64,000 nt of DNA from Lewinella sp. IMCC34183 (GTDB lineage Bacteria; Bacteroidota; Bacteroidia; Chitinophagales; Saprospiraceae): contig NZ_QMEM01000003.1 of NCBI RefSeq assembly GCF_003390915.1, forward strand, positions 62,001 to 126,000. Direction: 5' to 3'. Positions 1 to 7,687 of this stretch are shown piece by piece. The translations under genes were made by a program, and so were the position numbers. Position 1 is the stretch's first letter. Each line of letters begins with the position of its first letter. The notes under the pieces are model-generated. The model ran no database searches and was not told the origin of the DNA. It was given only the letters and a program-made list of their open reading frames with translations.

Positions 1-2038
1 CCTGGTCGATACCGATCTCGGCGGCCTTCGCCCGCAGGTACGAGCGGGCCGTGGTGGCGCTTTCCTTCATCACCGTACCCAGGTTACCGGTCTGCTGCAG
101 CCCGCCCTTTCCCGGGCTCAGGCTGGCCTCCACGAAGAGGATCTCCCCGCCCACCTGCGTCCAGGCCAGCCCCACGGCAATGCCGGGCTGCTTACCTACG
201 CGGTAGGGCTCGCGGTCGAACTTGCGGGGGCCCAGTACTTCCTCCAGTTGCTCCGGCCGCAGGGCCACCTGCTCGGCGTCCTCCATGGCGATCTCCTTGG
301 CCGCGTAGCGCATCAGGCCGGCGATCTGCCGGTCCAGTGACCGGACGCCGCTCTCGCGGGTGTAACCATCTATGGTCTCCCGCAGCACGGCCATGGGCAC
401 CTTCACCTGCCGCGCCTTCAGGCCGTGGGCCTGCCGCTGCTTCGGCACGAGGTGACGCTTGGCGATCTCCAGCTTCTCCTCGGTGGAGTAGCCGCTGAGG
501 GTGATGATCTCCATGCGGTCGCGCAGGGCCGGCTGGATCGACTGCAGGCTGTTGGCCGTAGCGATGAAGAGCACCTTGCTGAGGTCGACGTCGAGATCGA
601 GGTAGTTGTCGTGGAAGGTGGAGTTCTGCTCCGGGTCGAGCACTTCCAGCAGGGCCGAGGAGGGGTCACCGCGGTGGCTCTGGCCGATCTTGTCCACCTC
701 GTCGAGGATGAAGACCGGATTGGCGCTGCCCACCTTGCGGAGCGACTGTACGATCCGGCCCGGCATGGCGCCGATGTAGGTCTTGCGGTGGCCGCGGATC
801 TCGCTCTCGTCGTGCAGCCCCCCGAGGCTGATGCGGACGAATTTGCGGCCCAGGGCGTTGGCGATACTCTTACCCAGGCTGGTCTTGCCCACGCCCGGCG
901 GGCCCAGCAGCAGCAGGATGGGCGCGCTCATGTCGCCCTTCAGCTTCAGCACGGCCAAGTGACCGAGGATGCGGTCCTTCACTTTTTCCAGGCCGTAGTG
1001 GTCGTCGTCCAGGGTCTTGGCGACGTCCTTGAGGGCAAAATTGTCCTCGGTGTACTCCCGCCAGGGCAGGTCGAGCAGCATCTCCAGATAGGAGAGCTGC
1101 ACGCTGAACTCGGCGACCTGCGGGTTCATGCGCTTCAGGCGGGTCAGCTCGCGCTGGAAGGTCGTGGCGACCTCCTCGGGCCACTGCTTCTTTTCCGCCC
1201 GCCCCTCCAGTTCGCCGATCTGCCGGTCGGTGGGGTTTTCCCCCAGCTCGTCCTGGATCGCCTTGATCTGCTGGTTGAGGAAGTACTGCCGCTGCTGTTG
1301 CTCGATATCGCCGCGCGTTTTGTTCTCGATCTGGTCGCGCAGCTCCAGGATATGCAATTCTCTACGCAGCTCGTTTAGCACGGCTTCGCCCTTGTCCGCC
1401 AGGTCGTCGATCTCCAGCAGGCGCTGCTTGGCCGCGGGCTCACCGTTGAGGTTGCTGGCGATGAAGTTCAGCAGCTGGCTCGGTCGCTCGATGTTGTCGA
1501 GCATCACGCGGGCCTCGGTCGGGATATTGGGGCTGAGTTCCACGGCCCGCACGGCCATGTCGCGGATGCTGTCGACGGTCGCCCGGAAGGTCAGTTCCTC
1601 GGTCGGCTGCCCGTATTCCAGCGGTACGATAGTGCCGGCCAGGTAGGGCGTCTCCTGGGTGACGGAGGTACGGCGGATCCGTTGCCCGCCCCGCAGTACG
1701 GCGGTGAGGCTGCCGTCGGGCATGCGCAGCATCTTAAGGATACGGGCCAGCGTTCCCACTTCGTAGAGGTCGTTGACCTCCGGCTCTTCGAGGTTGACGT
1801 CCCGCTGGGAGAATACGGCGATGAGCCGGTTGTCCTCCGAGGCCTTGTTGACGGCATTGATGGAGCGGTCCCGGCCGATATTGATCGGCGTGACGATGGT
1901 GGGGAAGAGCACGGCATTCTTGAGGGCGAGGATGGGGATGGGCCCCGGAACGTTGCCGTCCACGGGCTCCTCGTCGCCGTCCTCCAGGCCGAGGAACGGG
2001 AGCATCTCGGGGTCGTCTTCAATTCCTCGTTTGTCCAT
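1..2038 (-). CDS. lon: ATP-dependent protease Lon, 3' part cut by window edge
   Basis: Cytoplasmic AAA+ serine protease that degrades misfolded and regulatory proteins. The 679 residues in the window cover the N-terminal substrate-binding domain (about 35-240), a coiled middle part with many Gln and Glu (about 240-340) and the AAA+ module. Walker A is GPPGVGKTS with Lys385; it is followed by the conserved SLGGLHDESEIRGHRKTYIGAMPGR region (shown here only in part as RGHRKTYIGAMPGR) and Walker B VFILDEVDKIG. The frame runs off the left edge just inside the protease domain, after GGLQQTGNLGTVMKES, so the catalytic Ser-Lys dyad lies outside the window. The start MDKRGIEDD is the first ATG before the conserved FP-hydrophobic N-domain. 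No clear -7 box is seen upstream. Family assignment is very secure. Confidence 0.97.
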   Translation of the reverse strand, partial: MDKRGIEDDPEMLPFLGLEDGDEEPVDGNVPGPIPILALKNAVLFPTIVTPINIGRDRSINAVNKASEDNRLIAVFSQRDVNLEEPEVNDLYEVGTLARILKMLRMPDGSLTAVLRGGQRIRRTSVTQETPYLAGTIVPLEYGQPTEELTFRATVDSIRDMAVRAVELSPNIPTEARVMLDNIERPSQLLNFIASNLNGEPAAKQRLLEIDDLADKGEAVLNELRRELHILELRDQIENKTRGDIEQQQRQYFLNQQIKAIQDELGENPTDRQIGELEGRAEKKQWPEEVATTFQRELTRLKRMNPQVAEFSVQLSYLEMLLDLPWREYTEDNFALKDVAKTLDDDHYGLEKVKDRILGHLAVLKLKGDMSAPILLLLGPPGVGKTSLGKSIANALGRKFVRISLGGLHDESEIRGHRKTYIGAMPGRIVQSLRKVGSANPVFILDEVDKIGQSHRGDPSSALLEVLDPEQNSTFHDNYLDLDVDLSKVLFIATANSLQSIQPALRDRMEIITLSGYSTEEKLEIAKRHLVPKQRQAHGLKARQVKVPMAVLRETIDGYTRESGVRSLDRQIAGLMRYAAKEIAMEDAEQVALRPEQLEEVLGPRKFDREPYRVGKQPGIAVGLAWTQVGGEILFVEASLSPGKGGLQQTGNLGTVMKESATTARSYLRAKAAEIGIDQ

Positions 2039-2257
2039 TCGTCGGGGGATTATTGGTCGGGGCACAGGCAGTCGGTTGGGGCTTTTCGCGACCGGTAAAG
2101 GTACGCAACCCACGGTCGACACCCCTGTGGCGGCGGCGGCGCGCGGGTGCAATGAAGGTGGAACGCCCTCATCGGTCAAATTACCGGACTGGTCGATATT
2201 CGCCCGTCCCGCACATCCTTTGGTGGAGCTGCGTAGTTATGGCTAGAAAACAATATC

Positions 2258-3025
2258 ATGGTCACCATCTTCCCGCTTTCCCAGGACAACATGCTCGGTT
2301 TCACCCTCGACGGCGAGGTAGACGAGGAGGGAATGCGTAAGCTGCTCATGGCCGTGGAAGCCAAGGTGGTCACCCACGGGCAGTTACGCCTCCTGGGCAA
2401 CATCAAGAACCTCAGCGGCATCGCCAGCTACCAGTCCTTCTGGAACGTCATCAAGACCAAGAAGGAACTGCTGGAAAAGATCGATCGCTACGCCATCCTC
2501 ACCGACCACGCCTGGCTTTCCGCCGTCAGCAGCGGACTCGACTGGCTCACGCCCCGCCTCCAGGTCAAGACGTTCCGCCTCAACGAAGGCGAACGCGCCC
2601 ACCAGTGGCTGCAGGAAAGTGGAGAGGAACGTACCGCCCACGCCCACTCCGACCCCGGCGAGAGTGCCGCACTGCGGGAGATCGACCTGGGCGACGACCG
2701 CCTGCTCGGACTTGCCATCGTCGGCCGCATCCGGGAAGCCGATCTCGACCGCATCAACTTCCTCATGGAAGAGAAGGCGCGCCACCACGGCAAGATCCGC
2801 CTGCTCCTCGAGATCGTCAACGGAGAAGGCGTGAAGTCCAGCAACTGGTGGGTAGACCTCAAGTCCAGCCTCAAGTTCTATAAGCACCTCGAGCGGGTAG
2901 CCATCATCGGCGACCAGTCCTGGCTCAAGACCAGCGTCAAGCTCAGCGACCTGCTCACCCCCGGCCTGGAAATGGCGGCCTTCTCTACCGCCGAGCGGAA
3001 CCGGGCCATCGGGTGGTTGGGGTAG
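2258..3025 (+). CDS. Tandem SpoIIAA-like (STAS-related) domain protein
   Basis: 255-residue soluble protein made of two copies of one domain, about residues 1-118 and 128-255. Both copies run in the same order: a start resembling xxLGFxLxGxV/I, an acidic helix, HGQLRLLGNI or HGKIRLLLEI, an aromatic/W-rich helix (SYQSFWNVIKTK; NWWVDLKSSLKF), a RYAILTDHAWL or RVAIIGDQSWL strand, and a terminal HQWL or IGWL. This order matches the SpoIIAA-like family (DUF3478), usually found as a single domain of about 120 residues. No catalytic motif, signal peptide or membrane segment is visible. The role is unknown; binding of a small or lipophilic ligand is only a guess from the fold. It converges on the NDH-2 gene across an inverted repeat. 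The 219 bp upstream of it show nothing convincing. Confidence 0.75.
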   Translation: MVTIFPLSQDNMLGFTLDGEVDEEGMRKLLMAVEAKVVTHGQLRLLGNIKNLSGIASYQSFWNVIKTKKELLEKIDRYAILTDHAWLSAVSSGLDWLTPRLQVKTFRLNEGERAHQWLQESGEERTAHAHSDPGESAALREIDLGDDRLLGLAIVGRIREADLDRINFLMEEKARHHGKIRLLLEIVNGEGVKSSNWWVDLKSSLKFYKHLERVAIIGDQSWLKTSVKLSDLLTPGLEMAAFSTAERNRAIGWLG

Positions 3026-3026
3026 G

Positions 3027-3099
3027 AGTAAGTAGCATGTAGCGGGTAGCTTGTAGATGTCGTGCGCGACTACAAGCTACCTACTACAAGCTACCTACT
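3027..3099. repeat. Imperfect 30-bp inverted repeat between converging genes
   Basis: Two 30-bp arms (3027-3056 and 3070-3099) match at 26 of 30 positions when one is reverse-complemented and are separated by a 13-bp loop. Each arm is itself built from the repeated word GTAGCTTGTAG/GTAGGTAGC. The right arm overlaps the last three codons of the NDH-2 gene. It could act as a bidirectional terminator, but it lacks a T-run and looks like a repeat-family palindrome. Confidence 0.75.
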
Positions 3100-4401
3100 C
3101 TCAGGCACCGACCGCGGCCGGATGATCAGCCGCAGGCTCTGGTTATAGTTGATGTAGTTGTAAAGCCAGTTCAGGAATACGACCACCTTGTTGCGGGTAC
3201 CAAGAATGGCGAATAGGTGCACCAGCAACCACACCAGCCAGGCCATGATCCCGCCGAAGTGAAATTCCGGCTTCGGAATGTCGACCACGGCGCGGGCCCG
3301 TCCGATGGTGGCCATACTCCCCTTGTCGTGGTAGTGGAAAGGCTCCCATTCCTCGCCGCGCAGGTGACGGTACCGCAGATTCTTGGCGAGGTGCTCCCCC
3401 ATCTGGATCGCTACCTGCGCCACCTGCGGATGCCCCTTCGGAAATTCGGGCTCCTCCATGTAGGCCACGTCGCCCAGGGCGTAGATATTCTCGGTGTCCT
3501 TGACGCGGCAGAAGCGGTCCACGGCCAGGCGGTTGCCGTAGGTGATCGCGCTTTCGGGCAGACCGGGGACCGGCACTCCCTTGATGCCGGCGGCCCAGAT
3601 CACCTTCTGAGTGACAATGGTGCGCCCGTCGTCCAGGGTGACCAGTTTGCCGTCGAAGGCATTGACGCGGGTATTCAAAAGCACCTTCACGCCCAGCTCC
3701 TCGAGGTACTTGAGGGCCTTGGCGCTGCTGTCGGCGCTCATCCCCTTGAGTACTACGTCGCCGGACTGCACGAGGTAGATGTCAAATTCCTCCTCGACCT
3801 CCAGCTCCGGATAGTCCTTGGGCAATACGTGGGTCTTCATCTCGGCCAGCGAGCCGGCCAGTTCCACACCGGTGGCGCCGCCCCCGACGATGACGATGTC
3901 CACCAGTTCCTGCCGGTCGTCGTAGACGGGGGTGGTGAGGGCGTCTTCGTAGTCGTCGAGAATCGAATTGCGCAGGTAGAGGGCTTCGGAGACCGACTTC
4001 ATCGGCAGGGTGCGCCGCTCCAGTTCCTCGTTGCCGTAGTAATTGGTATCGGCCCCGGTCGCGACGATCAGGTGGTCGTAGTTGCAGTGTCCCAGCGGCG
4101 TCTGGATCTGCCGCGCGACGGGGTCGACGTGGGTCACCTCCGCCATACGGATGAAGATATTTTTCTCCCCCTGAAACAGCTTACGGAAGGGAAATACGAT
4201 ACTGCTGGGCTCAAGCCCCGCCATGGCCACCTGATAGAAGAGCGGCTGAAACTGGTGGTAGTTGTTCCGGTCGATAAGGACGACCTGGAAGTCGGCCTTC
4301 ACCAGTTTGCGGGCCAGCTGGAGGCCACCGAATCCGCCGCCCACAATGACGACGCGCTCGAGGGTACTTTCCGGGATGTTGATCTTGGTAGTAGGATCCA
4401 T
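3091..4401 (-). CDS. ndh: Type II NADH:quinone oxidoreductase (NDH-2)
   Basis: Single-subunit flavoprotein that passes electrons from NADH to quinone without pumping protons, bound to the inner face of the membrane. The 436 residues show two Rossmann motifs: FAD-binding VIVGGGFGGLQLARKL near residue 18 and NADH-binding IVIVGGGATGVELAGSL near residue 170. Between them is DRNNYHQFQPLFYQVAMAGL, typical of NDH-2. A late ALGDVAYMEE motif contacts FAD, and a C-terminal amphipathic/hydrophobic stretch (MAWLVWLLVHLFAILG) is expected to dock it on the membrane. The length fits the family. The gene is monocistronic here and converges on the SpoIIAA-like gene. Confidence 0.93.
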   Translation of the reverse strand: MDPTTKINIPESTLERVVIVGGGFGGLQLARKLVKADFQVVLIDRNNYHQFQPLFYQVAMAGLEPSSIVFPFRKLFQGEKNIFIRMAEVTHVDPVARQIQTPLGHCNYDHLIVATGADTNYYGNEELERRTLPMKSVSEALYLRNSILDDYEDALTTPVYDDRQELVDIVIVGGGATGVELAGSLAEMKTHVLPKDYPELEVEEEFDIYLVQSGDVVLKGMSADSSAKALKYLEELGVKVLLNTRVNAFDGKLVTLDDGRTIVTQKVIWAAGIKGVPVPGLPESAITYGNRLAVDRFCRVKDTENIYALGDVAYMEEPEFPKGHPQVAQVAIQMGEHLAKNLRYRHLRGEEWEPFHYHDKGSMATIGRARAVVDIPKPEFHFGGIMAWLVWLLVHLFAILGTRNKVVVFLNWLYNYINYNQSLRLIIRPRSVPESR

Positions 4402-4508
4402 ACCTGGCTGTAAGCGGGCGGACGCGCAAAGGTTCGCACCGCCGACCGGGCACGTCGCGGGACATCAGCTAAATCGATTTACAGCGACTGATTATTCCGG
4501 TCAGTGTG

Positions 4509-4516
4509 TATATTGG
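4509..4516 (+). promoter_or_regulatory. -7-like box TATATTGG for the Gfo/Idh/MocA gene
   Basis: TATATTGG begins 26 nt before the ATG at 4535 and resembles the Bacteroidota -7 consensus TAnnTTTG. The ten-base context TGTGTATATTG recurs before the YrdC-family gene at 12921-12931. No clear -33 TTG is seen. Confidence 0.35.
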
Positions 4517-4534
4517 CGTATCAATTTCCCGACC

Positions 4535-5950
4535 ATGCCCAAGCAGACTATCCCGACCAACCGTCGTCAATTCCTGCGGACCGCCGCTACGGCCGCCGCC
4601 GCCTTTACCATCGTTCCCCGCCACGTGCTGGGCGGAAAGGGCTATCAGGCCCCGTCCGATACCGTCAACATCGCCGCCATCGGCGCCGGCGGCAAGGCAA
4701 CCGGTACGCTGCAACACCTCGAGAGTGAGAACATCATCGCGCTCTGCGACGTCGACGACAGCCGCGCCAAGGACAGCCGCGAACGCTTCCCGAAGGCTAC
4801 TTACGATCGCGATTTCCGGGTGATGCTCGACAAGTACGGCAAGGATATCGACGCCGTCGTGGTCACCACTCCCGACCACATGCACGCTACCGCCGGCCTG
4901 GCTGCGATGAGCCTGGACAAGCACGTCTATATCGAGAAGCCCCTCACGCGGACCATCGCCGAGGCGCGCATGCTCACCAAGATGGCCAAGAACAAGCCGC
5001 AACTCGTCACCCAAATGGGCAACCAGGGCGCGAGCGGCGAAGGCATTCGCCGGACCCAGGAACTCTACGAGGCCGGCCTCATCGGCGACGTACATACCGT
5101 TTACGCCTGGACCAACCGCCCCGTCTGGCCCCAGGGCGGCAAAGTGCCCGAGGGCCGCGACCCGATCCCGGCCGATTTCGACTGGAACCTCTGGCTCGGC
5201 ATCGCGGAAATGCGCCCCCACAACAGCGCCTACCACCCCTTCTCGTGGCGCGGCTACTGGGACTTCGGTACCGGTGCGCTCGGCGACATGGGCTGCCACA
5301 TCGTGGATTCCCCCTTCTACATCCTGGAGCTGGGCTACCCGGTAAGCGCCGAGGCCAGCGTGGCGCAGGTATTCAGCCAGCCCTGGACCCCCGACTACCA
5401 CCCTGAAACCTGTCCGCCGGCCTCAAAGATCCACGTCAAGTTCCCCCAGCGCGGCGAGAAGCCTCCGGTAGAACTGATCTGGACCGACGGGGGTATCCTG
5501 CCCGGCCGGCCCGAGGAGCTCGGCGTCGACGAGCCCATGGGCAACAGCGACGGCGGCTTCCTGATGGTCGGTACCAAAGGCAAGCTGATGGCCGATACTT
5601 ACGGCAATAACCCCCGCCTGCTGCCGACCTCGCGCATGGAACAGATCAACGTAGCCAAAACCCTGCCGCGGGTCGAAACCTCCCACGAAATGGACTGGAT
5701 CAACGGCATCAAGGAAGGCTACCAGCCGAGCAGCCACCTCGGCAAGGCCGGCCCCCTCACGGAGACCATCCTGATGGGCAACCTGGCCGTTCGCGGCTAC
5801 GCCTACCGCTTCCCGAAAGTGGACGGTGAGGAGGGTGAGTACGAACTGCGGGGCCGTACCCGCCTGCTGTGGGACGGCGACGAGATGCGGGTGACCAACG
5901 TCGATGAGATGAACCGCTTCGTCAGCCCGACCAACGTTCGCGACTTCTAG
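4535..5950 (+). CDS. Tat-exported Gfo/Idh/MocA family oxidoreductase
   Basis: NAD(P)-dependent dehydrogenase acting on a sugar or polyol, predicted periplasmic. The 471 residues begin with a twin-arginine signal (RRQFLRTAATAAAAFTIVP), which fixes the start at 4535; the open frame itself extends further upstream. The mature part opens with the Rossmann strand VNIAAIGAGGKATG and continues with IALCDVDDSRA, then DAVVVTTPDHMHA and the EKP motif (KHVYIEKPLTR) that carries the catalytic Lys of the family. It ends with a C-terminal substrate domain rich in Trp. Tat-exported members are common in Bacteroidota and often process glycans, but the substrate cannot be read from the sequence. The stop is 3 bp from the end of the converging aat gene. 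Confidence 0.9.
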   Translation: MPKQTIPTNRRQFLRTAATAAAAFTIVPRHVLGGKGYQAPSDTVNIAAIGAGGKATGTLQHLESENIIALCDVDDSRAKDSRERFPKATYDRDFRVMLDKYGKDIDAVVVTTPDHMHATAGLAAMSLDKHVYIEKPLTRTIAEARMLTKMAKNKPQLVTQMGNQGASGEGIRRTQELYEAGLIGDVHTVYAWTNRPVWPQGGKVPEGRDPIPADFDWNLWLGIAEMRPHNSAYHPFSWRGYWDFGTGALGDMGCHIVDSPFYILELGYPVSAEASVAQVFSQPWTPDYHPETCPPASKIHVKFPQRGEKPPVELIWTDGGILPGRPEELGVDEPMGNSDGGFLMVGTKGKLMADTYGNNPRLLPTSRMEQINVAKTLPRVETSHEMDWINGIKEGYQPSSHLGKAGPLTETILMGNLAVRGYAYRFPKVDGEEGEYELRGRTRLLWDGDEMRVTNVDEMNRFVSPTNVRDF

Positions 5951-5953
5951 TTG

Positions 5954-6646
5954 CTAGTCCGGCACGTCCCAGGTCCCCCGCTCCGTGGTTTCCCCGTCGA
6001 TCTCCGCCAGGTGATCAATGAACGCGGAGCGGGAGATCGGGCGGCCACCCAGACTCTTCAGGTGGTTGGTTTCCTGCTGGCAGTCGATCAGCCGGTACCC
6101 CTGCTCCCGCAGGCGCCGTACCAGGCTGATGAAGCCGAATTTGCTGGCGTTTGGCCGCCGGAAAAACATACTCTCGCCGAAGAATACCCGCCCCAGGGCC
6201 AGGCCGTATAGCCCCCCCACCAGCTCGTCGCCCTCGTAGACCTCTACACTGTGAGCAATGCCCAGCTCGTGCAGACCGGTGTACCCGCGGATGAGTTCGT
6301 CCGTGATCCAGCTGCCTCGCTGCTCGGGCCGGTAGACGTTACGGCAGGCGCGCATCACCTCGGCGAAGCGGCGGTCGTAGGTCACGCGGTATTTTTCCTG
6401 ATTGAAGTAGGGCCGCATGCTTTTGCTCACCTTCAGTTCGCCGGGGTAGAGCACGAAGCGTGGGTCGGGGTGCCACCACAGGATCGGCTCCCCCTCGGCA
6501 AACCAGGGAAAGTACCCGAGGCGGTAGGCGTTGAAGAGGCGCTCGGGGCCGAGGTCGCCGCCGAAGCAGGCGGGCCCCTCGCCGTTCACCAGGGCGGGAT
6601 CGGGAAACAGTTCCGGGAAGCGGGGGTCGAGGCGGTAAAAGGGCAT
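5954..6646 (-). CDS. aat: Leucyl/phenylalanyl-tRNA--protein transferase
   Basis: Transfers Leu or Phe from aminoacyl-tRNA to proteins with N-terminal Arg or Lys, creating N-degrons that ClpS delivers to ClpAP. The 230 residues contain the family signatures RLGYFPWFAEGEPILWWHPD, the SWITDELIRGYTGLHELG helix, HSVEVYEGDELVGGLYGLAL, GRVFFGESMFF, and IDCQQETNHLKSLGG near the C-terminus. Length is normal for the family. Its ATG lies 2 bp after the clpS stop codon, so the two are almost certainly co-transcribed and function in the same degradation pathway. Confidence 0.96.
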   Translation of the reverse strand: MPFYRLDPRFPELFPDPALVNGEGPACFGGDLGPERLFNAYRLGYFPWFAEGEPILWWHPDPRFVLYPGELKVSKSMRPYFNQEKYRVTYDRRFAEVMRACRNVYRPEQRGSWITDELIRGYTGLHELGIAHSVEVYEGDELVGGLYGLALGRVFFGESMFFRRPNASKFGFISLVRRLREQGYRLIDCQQETNHLKSLGGRPISRSAFIDHLAEIDGETTERGTWDVPD

Positions 6647-6648
6647 CC

Positions 6649-6945
6649 CTACCCTTTGCCCTCGATCACGGCACTCAGGCCGCGGTCGCAGAGTGCCTCC
6701 TTCTTCGGACGCAACTCATTGAAGGCGGCGGACTTCACGGTAGCCTTGCCCTTCAGGTGGATCATCAGGGCAAGCTGCTCCGACTGCTCCGAACTGTGGC
6801 CGAGAATCTCAACGAAGCTCTGCATTACCCAATCGAAAGTGTTGTGGTCGTCGTTGAAGACGATAAGGTCGGCCGGTTCTCCGGTGCCGATGTCAATGTC
6901 TTCTTCTAACAGGACGTCCTCCTGCCCGGATGCGTATATACTCAT
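6649..6945 (-). CDS. clpS: ATP-dependent Clp protease adaptor ClpS
   Basis: Small adaptor that binds N-terminal Leu, Phe, Tyr or Trp and hands the substrate to the Clp unfoldase. The 98 residues show LIVFNDDHNTFDWVMQSF, whose NDDHN..F core belongs to the degron pocket, followed by LALMIHLKGKATV, the usual middle helix and loop. An upstream in-frame ATG at 6966 would add seven hydrophobic residues; 6945 (MSIYASGQ) is preferred because ClpS proteins start with a flexible polar tail. It lies about 29 bp after the peroxiredoxin gene and 2 bp before aat, all on the minus strand. Confidence 0.93.
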   Translation of the reverse strand: MSIYASGQEDVLLEEDIDIGTGEPADLIVFNDDHNTFDWVMQSFVEILGHSSEQSEQLALMIHLKGKATVKSAAFNELRPKKEALCDRGLSAVIEGKG

Positions 6946-6974
6946 AACTACTGGCACTAAATACACCGAAAAAA

Positions 6975-7445
6975 CTACTCCAGGTCGGCCAAAGTTGCCC
7001 GGATGGCCGAATAATCGGGTTGGTCGCCGGCCGAATCGAGCACCTCCGCGTACCGGATGACCCCCTCCGCGTCGAGCACGAAGGCGGCCCGCTTGCTGAC
7101 GCCCTGCATGTCCATGACAAAGGTGTCGTACAGCGCTCCGTACTGCCGGCTGACCTCCTTGTTGAAGTCGCTCAGCAGCGGGAAGTTCAGGCCTTCCGCC
7201 GCCCGGAAGCGTTCCAGCGTAAAGACGCTGTCCACGCTTATCCCGACGACCCGGGCGTTAAGCGTCTGGTAGTCGGCCAGCGCGTCCCGCACCGTACACA
7301 ACTCCTCGGTACACACGCTGGAAAAGGCCAGGGGGAAAAAGAGTACCACCAGGGCTTCGCCGCGGTAGTCTTCCAGGCTGATCTTCGCCTTGGTATCGGA
7401 ATATAATTGAAAGAGGGGGGCCTTATCGCCAACTTTAAGGGTCAT
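6975..7445 (-). CDS. Peroxiredoxin (PrxQ/AhpE-like)
   Basis: Thiol peroxidase that reduces hydrogen peroxide or organic peroxides in the cytoplasm. The 156 residues carry FFPLAFSSVCTEELC, placing the peroxidatic Cys at position 45 and a second Cys at position 50. That five-residue spacing is the one found between peroxidatic and resolving cysteines in PrxQ/BCP, so an atypical 2-Cys mechanism is likely; the overall FPLAF context also resembles AhpE. VGISVDS and FPLLSD motifs are standard. It is the first gene of an apparent peroxiredoxin-clpS-aat unit. About 240 bp of gene-free DNA separates it from the divergent histidine kinase. Confidence 0.92.
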   Translation of the reverse strand: MTLKVGDKAPLFQLYSDTKAKISLEDYRGEALVVLFFPLAFSSVCTEELCTVRDALADYQTLNARVVGISVDSVFTLERFRAAEGLNFPLLSDFNKEVSRQYGALYDTFVMDMQGVSKRAAFVLDAEGVIRYAEVLDSAGDQPDYSAIRATLADLE

Positions 7446-7687
7446 CGCCGTGGGTGTTTGGTAAGCAGCTAAGACACCCGCCTACCGGTATTGTTTACCT
7501 CCGGCCCGGCCGCACCGCACCCGCGCACCGCCGCCGTTGTACCTGACAGTGCACGACCATACCCGCACGCCACGGTCAATCGTACGGTCGCGGACGAACA
7601 AATGCCCCACGGCGAGATTCTTCTTCTAAGTCACACAGGCGGATGCCCCGCCCCGGCGCCCCCGGTCACCCGCGCGGTGATATTTTA
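7446..7687. other. Divergent intergenic region (peroxiredoxin / hybrid kinase)
   Basis: About 240 bp between two divergent genes, so it should contain both promoters. A short plus-strand frame crosses it but shows no family features. The kinase side ends in GATATTTTAATG, a weak TAnnTT-like sequence directly against the start codon. Nothing else stands out. Confidence 0.5.

Noticed and set aside
425-1378. Plus-strand frame inside lon
   Set aside because: Antisense to the AAA+ part of lon, which is unambiguous on the minus strand.
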